Shown: positions 7,159 to 15,846, counted from the stretch's first letter. The stretch is DNA of 64,000 bases from DATCMA01 sp036563645 (GCA_036563645.1 DATCMA010000046.1:1-64000), one strand, 5' to 3'. A program made the numbers and translations. Notes: generated from the letters alone by a model not told the origin.

Positions 7159-7752
7159 GTGACGGTGGAGCAACGGGTAAGGAATGGCACGACGCGTCGG
7201 CGGTCACGCCGAGACGAAATCCTCGAGATCGCGGTTGGGCTCTTCGCGACGCGGGGTTATCACGGCGTATCGATGGATGATGTGGGGGCCGCGGCGGGGG
7301 TGACCGGGCCCGCGCTCTACCACCATTTCGCCGGCAAGGAAGCGATGCTGATCGCGGCGTTGATGCCGGTCAGCGAGAGCCTGCTCAAGGGTGGGCGCGA
7401 ACGGGTCGCGGCGCACCCTGACGATCCCCGCGCCGCCCTGGAGTCGTTGGTCGACTTCCACGTCGAGTTCGCCCTGGACAATCCCGCGGTGATCGCGCTG
7501 CACCTGCACGAGCTCGATCGCCTGCCCGAGGAGCCGCGTCGGCAGATCCGCCGCCTGCAACGGCTCTACGTCGAGGAGTGGGTGACCGTGCTGACCCGGC
7601 TGCGCCCGGAGCTGTCCGCCGCGGAGGCCCGCATCCTGGCACACGCCGCCTTCGGCTTGATGAACTCCACACCGTTCCTCGGGGGCGAGGTGGAGCGCGA
7701 GCGGCGGGCGGAGCTGCTGCGCGCTGCCGCGCTCGCCGCGCTGCTGGGGTAG
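7159..7752 (+). CDS. TetR-family regulator of the branched-acyl-CoA cluster
   Basis: A 197-residue TetR protein with an N-terminal helix-turn-helix: RRDEILEIAVGLFATRGYHG, VSMDDVGAAAGVTGPALYHHFAGKEAML. The C-terminal ligand domain is typical of regulators of acyl-CoA metabolism. It starts with GTG at 7159 and is 16 bases from the biotin carboxylase gene, so it is the first gene of the degradation cluster and probably controls it in response to an acyl-CoA. A 12-bp palindrome at 10192-10203 in front of the carboxyltransferase gene is a candidate operator. Confidence 0.9.
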   Translation: MTVEQRVRNGTTRRRSRRDEILEIAVGLFATRGYHGVSMDDVGAAAGVTGPALYHHFAGKEAMLIAALMPVSESLLKGGRERVAAHPDDPRAALESLVDFHVEFALDNPAVIALHLHELDRLPEEPRRQIRRLQRLYVEEWVTVLTRLRPELSAAEARILAHAAFGLMNSTPFLGGEVERERRAELLRAAALAALLG

Positions 7753-7768
7753 TCCGCGGGAGGGAGAC

Positions 7769-9106
7769 ATGTTCGAATCGCTCCTCGTCGCGAACCGGGG
7801 GGAGATCGCCCGCCGGATCATCCGTACTGCCCGCCGGCTCGGTATCCGCACGATCGCCGTGCACTCCGAGGCGGACGCGGAGCTGCCGTTCGTCGCTGAG
7901 GCGGACGAGGCGGTCTGTGTCGGGCCGGCCAACCCTGCGCAGAGTTACCGCAACGTCGACGCGATCCTCGCCGCGGCGAAGAACACCGGCGCGCAGGCGC
8001 TGCACCCGGGCTACGGCTTCCTGTCGGAGAACGCCGAGTTCGCCCGCGCGGTCATCGCCGCCGGTCTGACGTGGGTCGGCCCGGACCCGGAGGCGATCGA
8101 GGCGATGGGCGACAAGCTCAACGCCCGGAACGTGATGGCCGCCGCCGGGGTGCCGGTGGCGCCGGGGACGACGGAGCCGGTGACGGACGTGGCCGCCGCG
8201 CTCGCCGCGGCGGCCGAGATCGGCTACCCCGTCATGGTCAAGGCCGCGGCGGGTGGCGGCGGGATGGGCATGGCGGTCGCCGCGGACGAGGCGGCGCTGC
8301 GGGCGGCGTACGAGCAGGTGACGTCCTTCGCCGCGCGGATGTTCGGCAGCTCCACGGTGGTGATCGAGCGCTATTTCCCCCGCGTCCGCCACGTCGAGGT
8401 GCAGATTCTGGGCTTGGCGGATGGGCGTGTGGTGGCGCTCGGCGAGCGAGAGTGCTCGGTGCAGCGGCGCAACCAGAAGCTGGTGGAGGAGTCGCCGTCG
8501 CCGGCGGTGACCCTGGAGCTGCGGGAGCGGTTGCTGGCCGCGGCGGTGCGGGCCGGAGAGGCGGTCGGCTACCGCAACGCGGGTACGGTCGAGTGCCTCC
8601 TCGATCCGACGACGGGGGAGTTCTTCTTCCTCGAGATGAACACGCGGCTCCAGGTCGAGCACCCGGTCACGGAGATGGTGTACGGCATCGACCTCGTCGA
8701 GGAGCAGTTGCGGGTGGCGGCCGGGTTGGCGCCGAGCGTCGACCTCACCCAGCTCACGCCGCGCGGGCACGCGATCGAGTTGCGCGTTAACGCGGAGGAT
8801 CCCAAGCGGTTCCTGCCGGGCCCGGGCGCAATCACCACATGGGTGGAGCCGACCGGTGAGGGGATTCGCGTCGACTCCGGGTACGCCGCCGGGACGACGG
8901 TGACTCCGTTCTACGACTCCCTGCTGGCCAAGGTGATCGTCTACGGCGCGGATCGGGCGGAGGCGTTGGCGCGGGCGCGGACCGCGGTGGCGAATTTCCA
9001 GGTCGCGGGCCCCAAGTGCAATCTGCCGTTCTTCGCGGAGTTGCTGGACAATACGGAATTCACCACCGGCGACTACGACACCGGGATCGTCAGTCGGATG
9101 CGCTGA
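7769..9106 (+). CDS. Stand-alone biotin carboxylase subunit of an acyl-CoA carboxylase
   Basis: A 445-residue ATP-grasp biotin carboxylase. It starts FESLLVANRGEIARRIIRTA, has the Gly-rich ATP loop KAAAGGGGMGM near residue 160, the HVEVQILG strand, ECSVQRRNQKLVEE, and FFLEMNTRLQVEHPVTEMVYGIDLVEEQL, followed by the C-terminal domain ending FTTGDYDTGIV. It carboxylates biotin with bicarbonate and ATP. Most actinobacterial homologues (AccA1/AccA3) are about 600-650 residues with a fused biotin-carrier domain; here the protein stops cleanly after the carboxylase domain and no carrier is encoded in the cluster. With HMG-CoA lyase and the carboxyltransferase it likely forms methylcrotonyl-CoA carboxylase. 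Confidence 0.93.
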   Translation: MFESLLVANRGEIARRIIRTARRLGIRTIAVHSEADAELPFVAEADEAVCVGPANPAQSYRNVDAILAAAKNTGAQALHPGYGFLSENAEFARAVIAAGLTWVGPDPEAIEAMGDKLNARNVMAAAGVPVAPGTTEPVTDVAAALAAAAEIGYPVMVKAAAGGGGMGMAVAADEAALRAAYEQVTSFAARMFGSSTVVIERYFPRVRHVEVQILGLADGRVVALGERECSVQRRNQKLVEESPSPAVTLELRERLLAAAVRAGEAVGYRNAGTVECLLDPTTGEFFFLEMNTRLQVEHPVTEMVYGIDLVEEQLRVAAGLAPSVDLTQLTPRGHAIELRVNAEDPKRFLPGPGAITTWVEPTGEGIRVDSGYAAGTTVTPFYDSLLAKVIVYGADRAEALARARTAVANFQVAGPKCNLPFFAELLDNTEFTTGDYDTGIVSRMR

Positions 9107-9155
9107 GCGCGGCCGCGGCGGTGACCGCGGGTGGACGCTGGGGAGGGGGTGGGGG

Positions 9156-10067
9156 ATGGTCGCGATGCCGAGCGCGGTGTCCCTCCGTGAGGTGGGACCC
9201 CGGGACGGGCTGCAGAACGAGAAGCCGGTGCCGACGGAGGCGAAGGTACGGCTCTTGGACGCCTTGTCGGCCACGGGGGTGCGCCGCATCGAGGCGGTGT
9301 CGTTCGTGCATCCGCGCGCGATCCCGCAGATGGCGGACGCCGGGGAGGTGTGGCGGCGGGCCCGTAAGGCCCCGGGGGTGCGCTACTCGGCGCTGGTGCC
9401 GAATAGGCGCGGGGCGGAGCGGGCGTTGGCCGCGGGGTTTCGAGACATCGAGGTGGTGGTGTCCGCCAGCGACACGCACAACCGCCGGAACGTCAACCGG
9501 TCGACGGCGGAGTCGCTCGATGACATCGCCGCCATCATCTCCGTCCTGCACGCGGCGGGGGCGAGCGTCGAGGTCATCATCGCGACGAGTTTCGGCTGCC
9601 CGTATGAGGGGGACGTTGACCCCAAGCGGGTTGCGTCAATTGTGGATCGAGTGGTGGCGGACGGCGCGGACCGCGTCGCCTTCGGCGACACCACGGGAAT
9701 GGCGACGCCGCGGCGCGTCCGCGACGTGGTGACCGTGGTGCGCGACCGCCACCCGGACATTCCGCTGCTGCTGCACTTCCACAACACGCGGGGTACGGCG
9801 CTGGCGAACATCCTCACCGCATTGGAGCTGGGCGTCACCGAGTTCGACGCGAGCGTCGGCGGGTTGGGGGGGTGCCCCTACGCGCCGGGGGCGAGCGGCA
9901 ACGTGGCCACCGAGGAGGTGGTGCACATGCTGCACGACATGGGGATCGACACCGGAATCGACTTGGCCGCGCTGCTTGAGGCGGCGGCGCTGGCGCAGGA
10001 GATCGTGGGGCGGGAGCTGCCCTCGGGCGTGTTGCGCGCCGGCCCGAGGGTGCCGCTGACGCGCTGA
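9156..10067 (+). CDS. Hydroxymethylglutaryl-CoA lyase
   Basis: A 303-residue TIM-barrel lyase of the HMGL-like group. It opens with VSLREVGPRDGLQNEK, has EAVSFVHPRAIPQMADA, the substrate segment SASDTHNRRNVNRS, TSFGCPYEGDV, the metal-site HFHNTRGTALANILTA, and the active-site glycine-rich loop GLGGCPYAPGASGNVATEEVV with the reactive Cys. It cleaves HMG-CoA to acetyl-CoA and acetoacetate, the last step of leucine degradation. It lies directly downstream of the biotin carboxylase gene and upstream of the carboxyltransferase, consistent with a leucine pathway operon. Confidence 0.93.
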   Translation: MVAMPSAVSLREVGPRDGLQNEKPVPTEAKVRLLDALSATGVRRIEAVSFVHPRAIPQMADAGEVWRRARKAPGVRYSALVPNRRGAERALAAGFRDIEVVVSASDTHNRRNVNRSTAESLDDIAAIISVLHAAGASVEVIIATSFGCPYEGDVDPKRVASIVDRVVADGADRVAFGDTTGMATPRRVRDVVTVVRDRHPDIPLLLHFHNTRGTALANILTALELGVTEFDASVGGLGGCPYAPGASGNVATEEVVHMLHDMGIDTGIDLAALLEAAALAQEIVGRELPSGVLRAGPRVPLTR

Positions 10068-10191
10068 GTGAGCCACCCCGAGGGTCCCGCCTGGCGCGCT
10101 GAGCGGGCCGGCCGAGTGCTGCCTCGGTGCCACGCCCTGGTCGTGGACGGTCGTGCTGGGCGGTCGACAGATCGACGCGTGTGGGTTAACC

Positions 10192-10203
10192 TAACGATCG
10201 TTA
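10192..10203. promoter_or_regulatory. Palindromic TetR-type operator candidate before the carboxyltransferase gene
   Basis: TAACGATCGTTA is a perfect 12-bp palindrome, extended to CCTAACGATCGTTAAG with one mismatch pair. It sits 55 bases before the GTG of the carboxyltransferase gene in an otherwise gene-free 190-base gap, so it may control a second promoter of the cluster. The cluster's own TetR gene starts 3 kb upstream; its use of this site is inferred. Confidence 0.55.
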
Positions 10204-10257
10204 AGCACAGTCGGGCGGGCGGAGCTCCGCCGAGCCGCGTGAGGAGAAGGAGCCGGC

Positions 10258-11790
10258 GTGACGCTCGACGCAGAGGAATTGGCGCGACTGCGCGCCCGTA
10301 TCCAGGCCGGCGGCGCGGAGAAGTACCACGCGGCGAACGCGGCGAAGGGCAAGCTCTTCGCCCGGGACCGGATCGCCCACCTCGTCGATCCCGAATCGTT
10401 CGTCGAGGACGGCCTCTTCGCCAACGCGCTCGCCGATGGCCTGCCCGCCGACGGCGTCATCACGGGCATCGCCACCATCGGTGGGCGCCCGGTCTGCGTC
10501 ATGGCGAACGACTCGACGGTCAAAGCGGGATCGTGGGGCGCGCGGACCGTCGAGAAGATCATCCGGATCATCGAACGCGCCTACACCACCGGATGTCCGA
10601 TGGTCTATCTCGTGGACTCCGCCGGAGCGCGGATCACCGACCAGGTCGCGCTCTTCCCCGGCCGCCGGGGCGCCGGCCGCATCTTCTGGAACCAGGTCCG
10701 GGCGTCGGGTGCCATCCCGCAGGTCTGCGCGCTGTTCGGCCCGTCAGCCGCGGGCGGCGCGTACATCCCGGCCTTCTGCGACGTCGTCGCGATGGTCGAG
10801 GGAACGGCCAGCATGTACCTCGGCTCAGACCGCATGGTGGAGATGGTCACGGGGGAGAAGACCACGCTGGAGGAGATGGGCGGCGCCCGCATGCACTGCA
10901 CGATCTCGGGCGTCGGGCACTTCCTCTGCGCGACCGAGGCCGAGGCGCTGGAGGTGGTGCGGCGCTACCTGTCGTACCTGCCGGACAACTGGACGCAGGA
11001 GCCACCGGTCGCCTCCCCGGTCCCACCTCCATCCACTGTCGACATTGAATCGATCGTCCCCGCCAACGAGCGGCAGCCGTTCGACATCCGCCGCCTCATC
11101 ACCGGGCTGCTCGACGAGGGGTCGTTCCTCGAGATTCACGCGCTCTGGGCGCGAGAGGTCGTCGTGGGATTCGGGCGGCTGAACGGCTTCGTCGTCGGGG
11201 TCGTCGCCAACAACTCGATGGTCAAAGGCGGCGTGCTCTTCGTCGATTCCGCGGACAAGGCGGCCCGCTTCATCCAGCTGTGCGACGCCTTCAACGTGCC
11301 TCTGCTGTTCCTCGCCGACGTCCCCGGTTTCATGGTGGGCACCGCGGTGGAGCGGCAGGGCATCATCCGGCACGGCGCCAAGCTGATCACCGCGGTCTCG
11401 GAGGCCACCGTTCCCAAGATCTGTGTGGTGGTGCGCAAGGCGTACGGCGCAGGGCTGTACGCGATGGGTGGGCCGGGGTTCGACCCGGACGCGACGATCG
11501 CCCTGCCGACCGCGCGTATCGCGGTCATGGGAGCCGAGGCGGCGGTCAACGCGGTGTACGCCAAAACGATCGCGGCGATCGCGGATCCACGCGAGCGGGC
11601 GGAGTTCGTCGCCGCCCGGCGGGCCGAGTACGAGCGGGACATCGACATCGTGCGCCTCGCCAGTGAGCTCGTCGTCGACGCGATCGTCCAGCCGCGTGAC
11701 CTCCGCGACGAGCTCATCCGCCGGTTCGCCGCCGCGCGCGGCAAGGATCGCCATTTCTCGCGGCGTCGCCACGGCGTCACCCCGGTCTAG
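10258..11790 (+). CDS. Acyl-CoA carboxylase carboxyltransferase (beta) subunit, likely methylcrotonyl-CoA type
   Basis: A 510-residue biotin-dependent carboxyltransferase with two crotonase-like halves. The N half contains GKLFARDRIAHLVDPESF, the acyl-CoA region YLVDSAGARITDQVALFPGR and FGPSAAGGAYIPAFCD; the C half has VVANNSMVKGGVLFVDSADKAARFI, FLADVPGFMVGTAVERQGIIRHGAK and RKAYGAGLYAMGGPGFDPD. It moves the carboxyl group from carboxybiotin to an acyl-CoA. Context (HMG-CoA lyase, acyl-CoA dehydrogenase, TetR) points to 3-methylcrotonyl-CoA, but propionyl- or geranyl-type substrates cannot be excluded. GAGGAGAAGGAG precedes the GTG start at 10258. Confidence 0.92.
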   Translation: MTLDAEELARLRARIQAGGAEKYHAANAAKGKLFARDRIAHLVDPESFVEDGLFANALADGLPADGVITGIATIGGRPVCVMANDSTVKAGSWGARTVEKIIRIIERAYTTGCPMVYLVDSAGARITDQVALFPGRRGAGRIFWNQVRASGAIPQVCALFGPSAAGGAYIPAFCDVVAMVEGTASMYLGSDRMVEMVTGEKTTLEEMGGARMHCTISGVGHFLCATEAEALEVVRRYLSYLPDNWTQEPPVASPVPPPSTVDIESIVPANERQPFDIRRLITGLLDEGSFLEIHALWAREVVVGFGRLNGFVVGVVANNSMVKGGVLFVDSADKAARFIQLCDAFNVPLLFLADVPGFMVGTAVERQGIIRHGAKLITAVSEATVPKICVVVRKAYGAGLYAMGGPGFDPDATIALPTARIAVMGAEAAVNAVYAKTIAAIADPRERAEFVAARRAEYERDIDIVRLASELVVDAIVQPRDLRDELIRRFAAARGKDRHFSRRRHGVTPV

Positions 11791-11829
11791 TGGCCACAGT
11801 GGATGGATGCGCGCGGACGAGGAGGAGCG

Positions 11830-12978
11830 ATGGACTTCACGCTCACCGAGGAGCAGCGGGCGCTCCGCGAGACCGTCCGGAAGTTCGCGCGCGAGGTGGT
11901 CGCGCCGACCATCGGGGAGTACTACGCGCGCGGTGAGTTCCCGTACGACATCGTCCACGCGATGGGGAAGATGGGCCTGTTCGGCCTGCCGTTCCCCGAG
12001 CAGTACGGCGGCATGGGCGGCGACTACTTCGCGCTGTGCCTCGCCATCGAGGAACTGGCCCGGGTCGACTCCAGCGTCGCGATCACCCTGGAGGCGGCGG
12101 TGTCGCTCGGCGCGATGCCGATCTACCGCTTCGGCACGGAGAAGCAGCGCGCCCGGTGGCTGCCCCCACTGGCCCGAGGCGAGGCCCTCGCCGCGTTCGG
12201 GCTCACCGAGCCGGGCTGCGGCTCGGACGCGGGCGGCGCCACCACCCGCGCGGTGCTCGACGGCGACGAGTGGGTGATCAACGGTACGAAGGCGTTCATC
12301 ACGAACTCAGGCACCGCGATGACCGCCCTGGTGACGGTGATGGCCGTGACGGGTGTCCGTGCCGACGGATCCAAGGAGTTCTCTACGATCATCGTGCCCG
12401 CGGGCACACCGGGCATGACCGTCGGCCCCAGCTACTCGAAGGTGGGGTGGTGCGCCTCGGACACCCACGAGGTGATCTTCGATGACTGCCGGGTGCCCGC
12501 CGACTACCTGCTCGGGGAGCGCGGGCGCGGGCTCGCGCAGTTCCTGCGGATTCTCGACGAAGGGCGGATTGCGATCGCCGCGTTGGCCGTGGGGTTGGCC
12601 CAGGGATGTGTGGACGAGTCGATCCGCTACGCGCGGGAGCGCCGCGCGTTCGGCCGGCGGATCCGGGATTTCCAAGCGATACGTTTCATGATCGCCGATA
12701 TGGAGGTGCGCGCCCACACCGCGCGTCTGGCGTACTACGACGCGGCCCGGCGCATGCTCTCGGGTGTGGACTTCACTCGGCAGGCGGCCATCGCCAAGCT
12801 CTATGCGAGTGAGTCCGCTGTGGACAATGCGCGCGCGGCGGCGCAGATTCACGGTGGATACGGCTTCATGAACGAGTATCCGGTCGCGCGCTTCTGGCGG
12901 GACGCGAAGGTGCTGGAGATCGGCGAGGGCACGTCGGAGATTCAACGGATGATCGTCGCCCGGGAGTTGGGTGTGTAG
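11830..12978 (+). CDS. Acyl-CoA dehydrogenase, short/branched-chain type
   Basis: A 382-residue flavoprotein of the ACAD family. It contains LPFPEQYGGMGGDYFALCLAIEELARVD, the FAD segment AFGLTEPGCGSDAGG and NGTKAFITNSG, the YARERRAFGRRIRDFQAIRFMIADME helix, and the C-terminal QIHGGYGFMNEYPVARFWRDAKVLEIGEGTSEIQRMI with the catalytic-base Glu of the EGTSEIQR motif. It oxidises an acyl-CoA to the enoyl-CoA, likely isovaleryl- or 2-methylacyl-CoA in this cluster. ATG at 11830 follows GAGGAGGAG and is preferred over an upstream ATG in frame. It is the last gene of the cluster. Confidence 0.93.
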   Translation: MDFTLTEEQRALRETVRKFAREVVAPTIGEYYARGEFPYDIVHAMGKMGLFGLPFPEQYGGMGGDYFALCLAIEELARVDSSVAITLEAAVSLGAMPIYRFGTEKQRARWLPPLARGEALAAFGLTEPGCGSDAGGATTRAVLDGDEWVINGTKAFITNSGTAMTALVTVMAVTGVRADGSKEFSTIIVPAGTPGMTVGPSYSKVGWCASDTHEVIFDDCRVPADYLLGERGRGLAQFLRILDEGRIAIAALAVGLAQGCVDESIRYARERRAFGRRIRDFQAIRFMIADMEVRAHTARLAYYDAARRMLSGVDFTRQAAIAKLYASESAVDNARAAAQIHGGYGFMNEYPVARFWRDAKVLEIGEGTSEIQRMIVARELGV

Positions 12979-13062
12979 CGGTGTCGGATTTCCGTGCGAA
13001 TCCCCGTCGGTAGGCCGACGAAACGTCGCCGTGCGGCCTGTGGCCTGCGTAGGTTCCAGCCC

Positions 13063-14940
13063 ATGACCCAGGATCATGTTCCTGACCAGGACATGGTCGA
13101 CTTCGGGGCACTCGTGCGGGGCCGACGGCTGGCTGCCGGGTTGACACAAGCCGAACTCGCTCACCGCGCGGGAATCGGCGTGCGCACCGTCCGCGATATC
13201 GAACGGGGGCGATCGCTGCGGCCGCACGACACGACGGTGCGGCTGCTCGGCACGGCGCTCGGGCTCACCGGTGGGGATTGGGAATTCTTCACCGCCGTGG
13301 CTCGGGCGTGGCGCTCCCCGCGCGGTGGCGGGCGGGCGGCGCGCGACGCGGGCGGGGAGACGGGGCGCGTCGCCGCCGACGGCGCGCCGCCGGGTGACGC
13401 GCCGGTCCGGGTCATCCCGGTGGCGCGTCCGGCCGAACTGATCGGCCGGAGCCAGCTCGTCGCCGAGCTGGGGGAGCTGCTGCGGCAACGCGACCCGCAC
13501 GGGGCGCGGCTGGTCACCCTGGCGGGCATCGCCGGCGTCGGGAAGACCCAGCTCGGTCTCGCCGCGGCGCACCGGGTGAGTGGCCGGGTGGCGGGGATCG
13601 TCGTGGCCGAGTGCGCGACCCGGGTGGAGCTCCTCACCGCGATCGCCGCGGGGTTCGGTGTCCGTCGCGCCGTGGAGCTGGGGCGCCGACTCGCCGGTGA
13701 GTCGGCGTTGTTGCTCGTCGACGCGGTGGACCGCGCGCCGTCCGCGGTCCGGGCGGCGCTGCGTCACCTCTGGGCGATGGCGCCTGGGCTGCGTGTGCTG
13801 GCGATCGGTCGGCATCCGCTCGGTTTGCCCGGCGAGCGGGTGTGGCCGGTGCCGCCGCTGGAGGTGCCGCCCGCGGGAATCGAGCCGAAACCGGAGGAGG
13901 TGGCGCGCTATCCGGCCGCCGCGTTGTTCCTCACTCGACTGCGTGAGGTGCGGTCGGAGCCCTTGCAGCCCCACGAGGTCGCGGCGGTGGTCGGTCTCGT
14001 CCGCCGGCTCGGTGGGGTGCCGCTCGCTATCGAGTTCGCCGCGGCGCACGGCCGGATCCTGCGGATCGACGAGATTCTCCGCCGCTACGGCGATCGGCCC
14101 CTCGACCTGGCGCGGCCAGGGGCGGAGGGCACGGCGTCGCCGGGGACGCTGCGGGACGCAGTCGCGGCGAGCTACCGCTTATTGACGCCGGTGGAGCGGG
14201 AGGCGTTGCGCCGGCTGTCCGTCTTGCGGAAGCGCTGGTCTGTGGAGCACGCGGAAGCTCTGCTCAACGCGGAACCGCGACGAATCGGCGGCGATCCGAT
14301 TCCGCTGCTCGATCGACTGATCACCTTGGGTCTCGTCGAGGCGCGGGGGAGTGGCCCGGCGCGCTTCCGCGTGGTGACCCTCGTCCGCGACTTCGCGGTC
14401 GAGCGAGCCGCGGCGCGCGGGGAGCTGGCCACATTGCGACGCCAGCACGCGCGGGTCTTCGCCTCGTTCGCTGAGCGCGTCGGGGCACAGGCCACCCAGG
14501 ACCCCGCCGGGTCGACGGCGTGCCTGGACGACGTGGCCACGGACCTGTGGGCGGCGCTGGTGTACGCCGCGAACGACGACCCGCCGACGGCGCTGCGACT
14601 CGCCACCGGTCTCGTGCGGTGGTGGAGCGCCCGGGGCCACCACGTGCTCGGCCGGCGGTGGCTCCAGCGGCTGCTGGCCGATCCCCGCACGGCGGACGCC
14701 GGCCCCGCGGTGCGGGCGTGGGCGCGGCTGGGGATGGCCCGGCTCGCGGCCGCTGAGGGGGCGGGGGCCGAAGAGGTATCCGCGGCCCGGGTCGCCTTGA
14801 GCGAATTTGAACAGCTCGGTGAGGTCAGTGGTCAGTTGGCCGCGCATAGGGTGCTCGCGGCGGTCGCGCGGGCGATGGGTGATCACTCGGAAGCGCGCCG
14901 GCACGGCGCGGCGTTGCGCGACTTAGCCGCTCGGGGGTAG
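13063..14940 (+). CDS. XRE-type HTH protein with NB-ARC ATPase domain (STAND regulator)
   Basis: A 625-residue regulator. An N-terminal Cro/C1 helix-turn-helix (RGRRLAAGLTQAELAHRAGIG, VRTVRDIERGRSLRPHDTTV) is followed by a flexible Gly/Ala linker and an NB-ARC-type P-loop ATPase with Walker A GIAGVGKTQLG (about residue 167), Walker B LLLVDAVD and a GLPLAIE-like motif (GGVPLAIEFAAA). The C-terminal third is alpha-helical, as in AfsR/BTAD-type STAND proteins. Such proteins switch transcription on nucleotide-dependent assembly in response to unknown signals. ATG at 13063 is chosen; ATG at 13093 is an alternative. No adjacent target gene is obvious. Confidence 0.87.
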   Translation: MTQDHVPDQDMVDFGALVRGRRLAAGLTQAELAHRAGIGVRTVRDIERGRSLRPHDTTVRLLGTALGLTGGDWEFFTAVARAWRSPRGGGRAARDAGGETGRVAADGAPPGDAPVRVIPVARPAELIGRSQLVAELGELLRQRDPHGARLVTLAGIAGVGKTQLGLAAAHRVSGRVAGIVVAECATRVELLTAIAAGFGVRRAVELGRRLAGESALLLVDAVDRAPSAVRAALRHLWAMAPGLRVLAIGRHPLGLPGERVWPVPPLEVPPAGIEPKPEEVARYPAAALFLTRLREVRSEPLQPHEVAAVVGLVRRLGGVPLAIEFAAAHGRILRIDEILRRYGDRPLDLARPGAEGTASPGTLRDAVAASYRLLTPVEREALRRLSVLRKRWSVEHAEALLNAEPRRIGGDPIPLLDRLITLGLVEARGSGPARFRVVTLVRDFAVERAAARGELATLRRQHARVFASFAERVGAQATQDPAGSTACLDDVATDLWAALVYAANDDPPTALRLATGLVRWWSARGHHVLGRRWLQRLLADPRTADAGPAVRAWARLGMARLAAAEGAGAEEVSAARVALSEFEQLGEVSGQLAAHRVLAAVARAMGDHSEARRHGAALRDLAARG

Positions 14941-14968
14941 CGACGGGAGAGGCGGATGAGCCGGGAGT

Positions 14969-15016
14969 GGACAGCCGGCGCTCGGCCACACGCCCCGCGA
15001 TCCGCGCCGGCTGTCC
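14969..15016. terminator. Long hairpin after the NB-ARC regulator
   Basis: GGACAGCCGGCGC (14969-14981) is exactly complementary to 15004-15016 with a 22-nt spacer. It starts 28 bases after the regulator's stop codon. There is no T-run, as is common for high-GC actinobacterial terminators. Confidence 0.55.
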
Positions 15017-15249
15017 GGCACCCCCATCGGTACGGCCGGGGACGCTCCCCCGACTACCCCACGCGCCCCCGGATCCGCACCGGAGCCTCACGGCGGCTGT
15101 GTCATTGCACGGTAGTCAGAGACCCCGGAGACGGTGACCGATTAGCGGCTAATGTCCCTTCCCGTGTTGAGATCTGCCGCAAGTTCTGCCGGTTGGGTGA
15201 CACCGCGGTGCGTCGTCAGGTGACGGGCTGTGGCCCCTCGGTGCGCTCG
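15017..15249. other. Gene-free gap with a 13-nt palindrome
   Basis: No gene is supported here. Bases 15141-15153 read ATTAGCGGCTAAT, a perfect palindrome around a central G, in a locally less GC-rich stretch. It lies downstream of the MarR gene's stop, so it is not an obvious promoter operator for either neighbour. Confidence 0.45.
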
Positions 15250-15744
15250 TCACTCAGCCGGCTCGTGGGCGTACCCACTGCTGCCGGCGGTCGCCCCTGG
15301 GTGAACCGCGTCGCGGATCTTGCGCAGGGCGCGCAGGAGGTTGTCGAGTTCGTCAGGTGTGAGTTGGCCGGTGAACCACTCGTCGATCAGGCGGAGGTGC
15401 CCGGGAAGGGTTTCTTTCAGGCGAGCGAAACCGGCCTCGGTGAGGACGGCGAAGGAGCCACGGCGGTCGGAGGGGCACGCCTGACGGCAGAGCAGCCCGT
15501 CGCGTTCCAGTCGATCCACCACCCGGGTCACCCCGCTGGTGGAGAGCGACGTCTGCGCGGCGAGGTCGGTCATCCGTAGCTGGCGGCTGGGTGACCGGGA
15601 CAGCCGCATCAGGACTTCGAACTCGACCGGGGAGAGACCGTGCTCCTCGAATTGCCGGGCGAAGCGCGCGGCAAGCCCGGTGTACGCCTCGAAGAACAGG
15701 CCGATCGCGGTGAGCCGCGGGTCGTCCGGCATGTCGTCCATCAC
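15250..15744 (-). CDS. MarR-family transcriptional regulator
   Basis: A 164-residue winged-helix protein: an N-terminal dimerisation helix (GLFFEAYTGLAARFARQFEEHG), LSPVEFEVLMRLSRSPSRQLRMTDLAAQTSLSTSGVTRVVDRLERDGLLCRQACPSDRRGSFAVLTEAG, which is the MarR recognition helix plus wing with the conserved DxRxxxxxLT pattern. A Cys in RQACPSDRR at the start of the wing could be redox-sensitive. It is divergent from a yceI-like gene with a shared 100-base promoter region, so it likely represses that gene and itself. The ATG at 15744 or 15741 may be used. Confidence 0.9.
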   Translation of the reverse strand: MMDDMPDDPRLTAIGLFFEAYTGLAARFARQFEEHGLSPVEFEVLMRLSRSPSRQLRMTDLAAQTSLSTSGVTRVVDRLERDGLLCRQACPSDRRGSFAVLTEAGFARLKETLPGHLRLIDEWFTGQLTPDELDNLLRALRKIRDAVHPGATAGSSGYAHEPAE

Positions 15745-15763
15745 GAGCCCATCGTACCAATAC

Positions 15764-15794
15764 TTGACTTAGGTAATATTGCTTTGACTATAGT
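15764..15794 (+). promoter_or_regulatory. Divergent MarR/YceI promoter region
   Basis: TTGACT at 15764-15769 and TATAGT at 15789-15794 (or GACTAT three bases earlier with a 16-base spacer) could form the yceI promoter. The region to 15812 is A+T-rich and contains TTGACT and AGTCAGTCA repeats of opposite sense (15784-15809), a plausible MarR operator overlapping the promoter. Confidence 0.45.
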
Positions 15795-15846
15795 TGCTGA
15801 GTCAGTCATTGAGTGATCAATGCTTTGTGGGGAGGCTAATACCGTC

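Noticed and set aside
7385..9289. A 634-codon open frame antisense to the biotin carboxylase
   Set aside because: It is an Arg/Pro/His-rich shadow of a well-supported gene.
12307..14049. A 580-codon antisense frame across the dehydrogenase and NB-ARC genes
   Set aside because: Arg/His/Pro-rich composition without motifs, antisense to recognised proteins.
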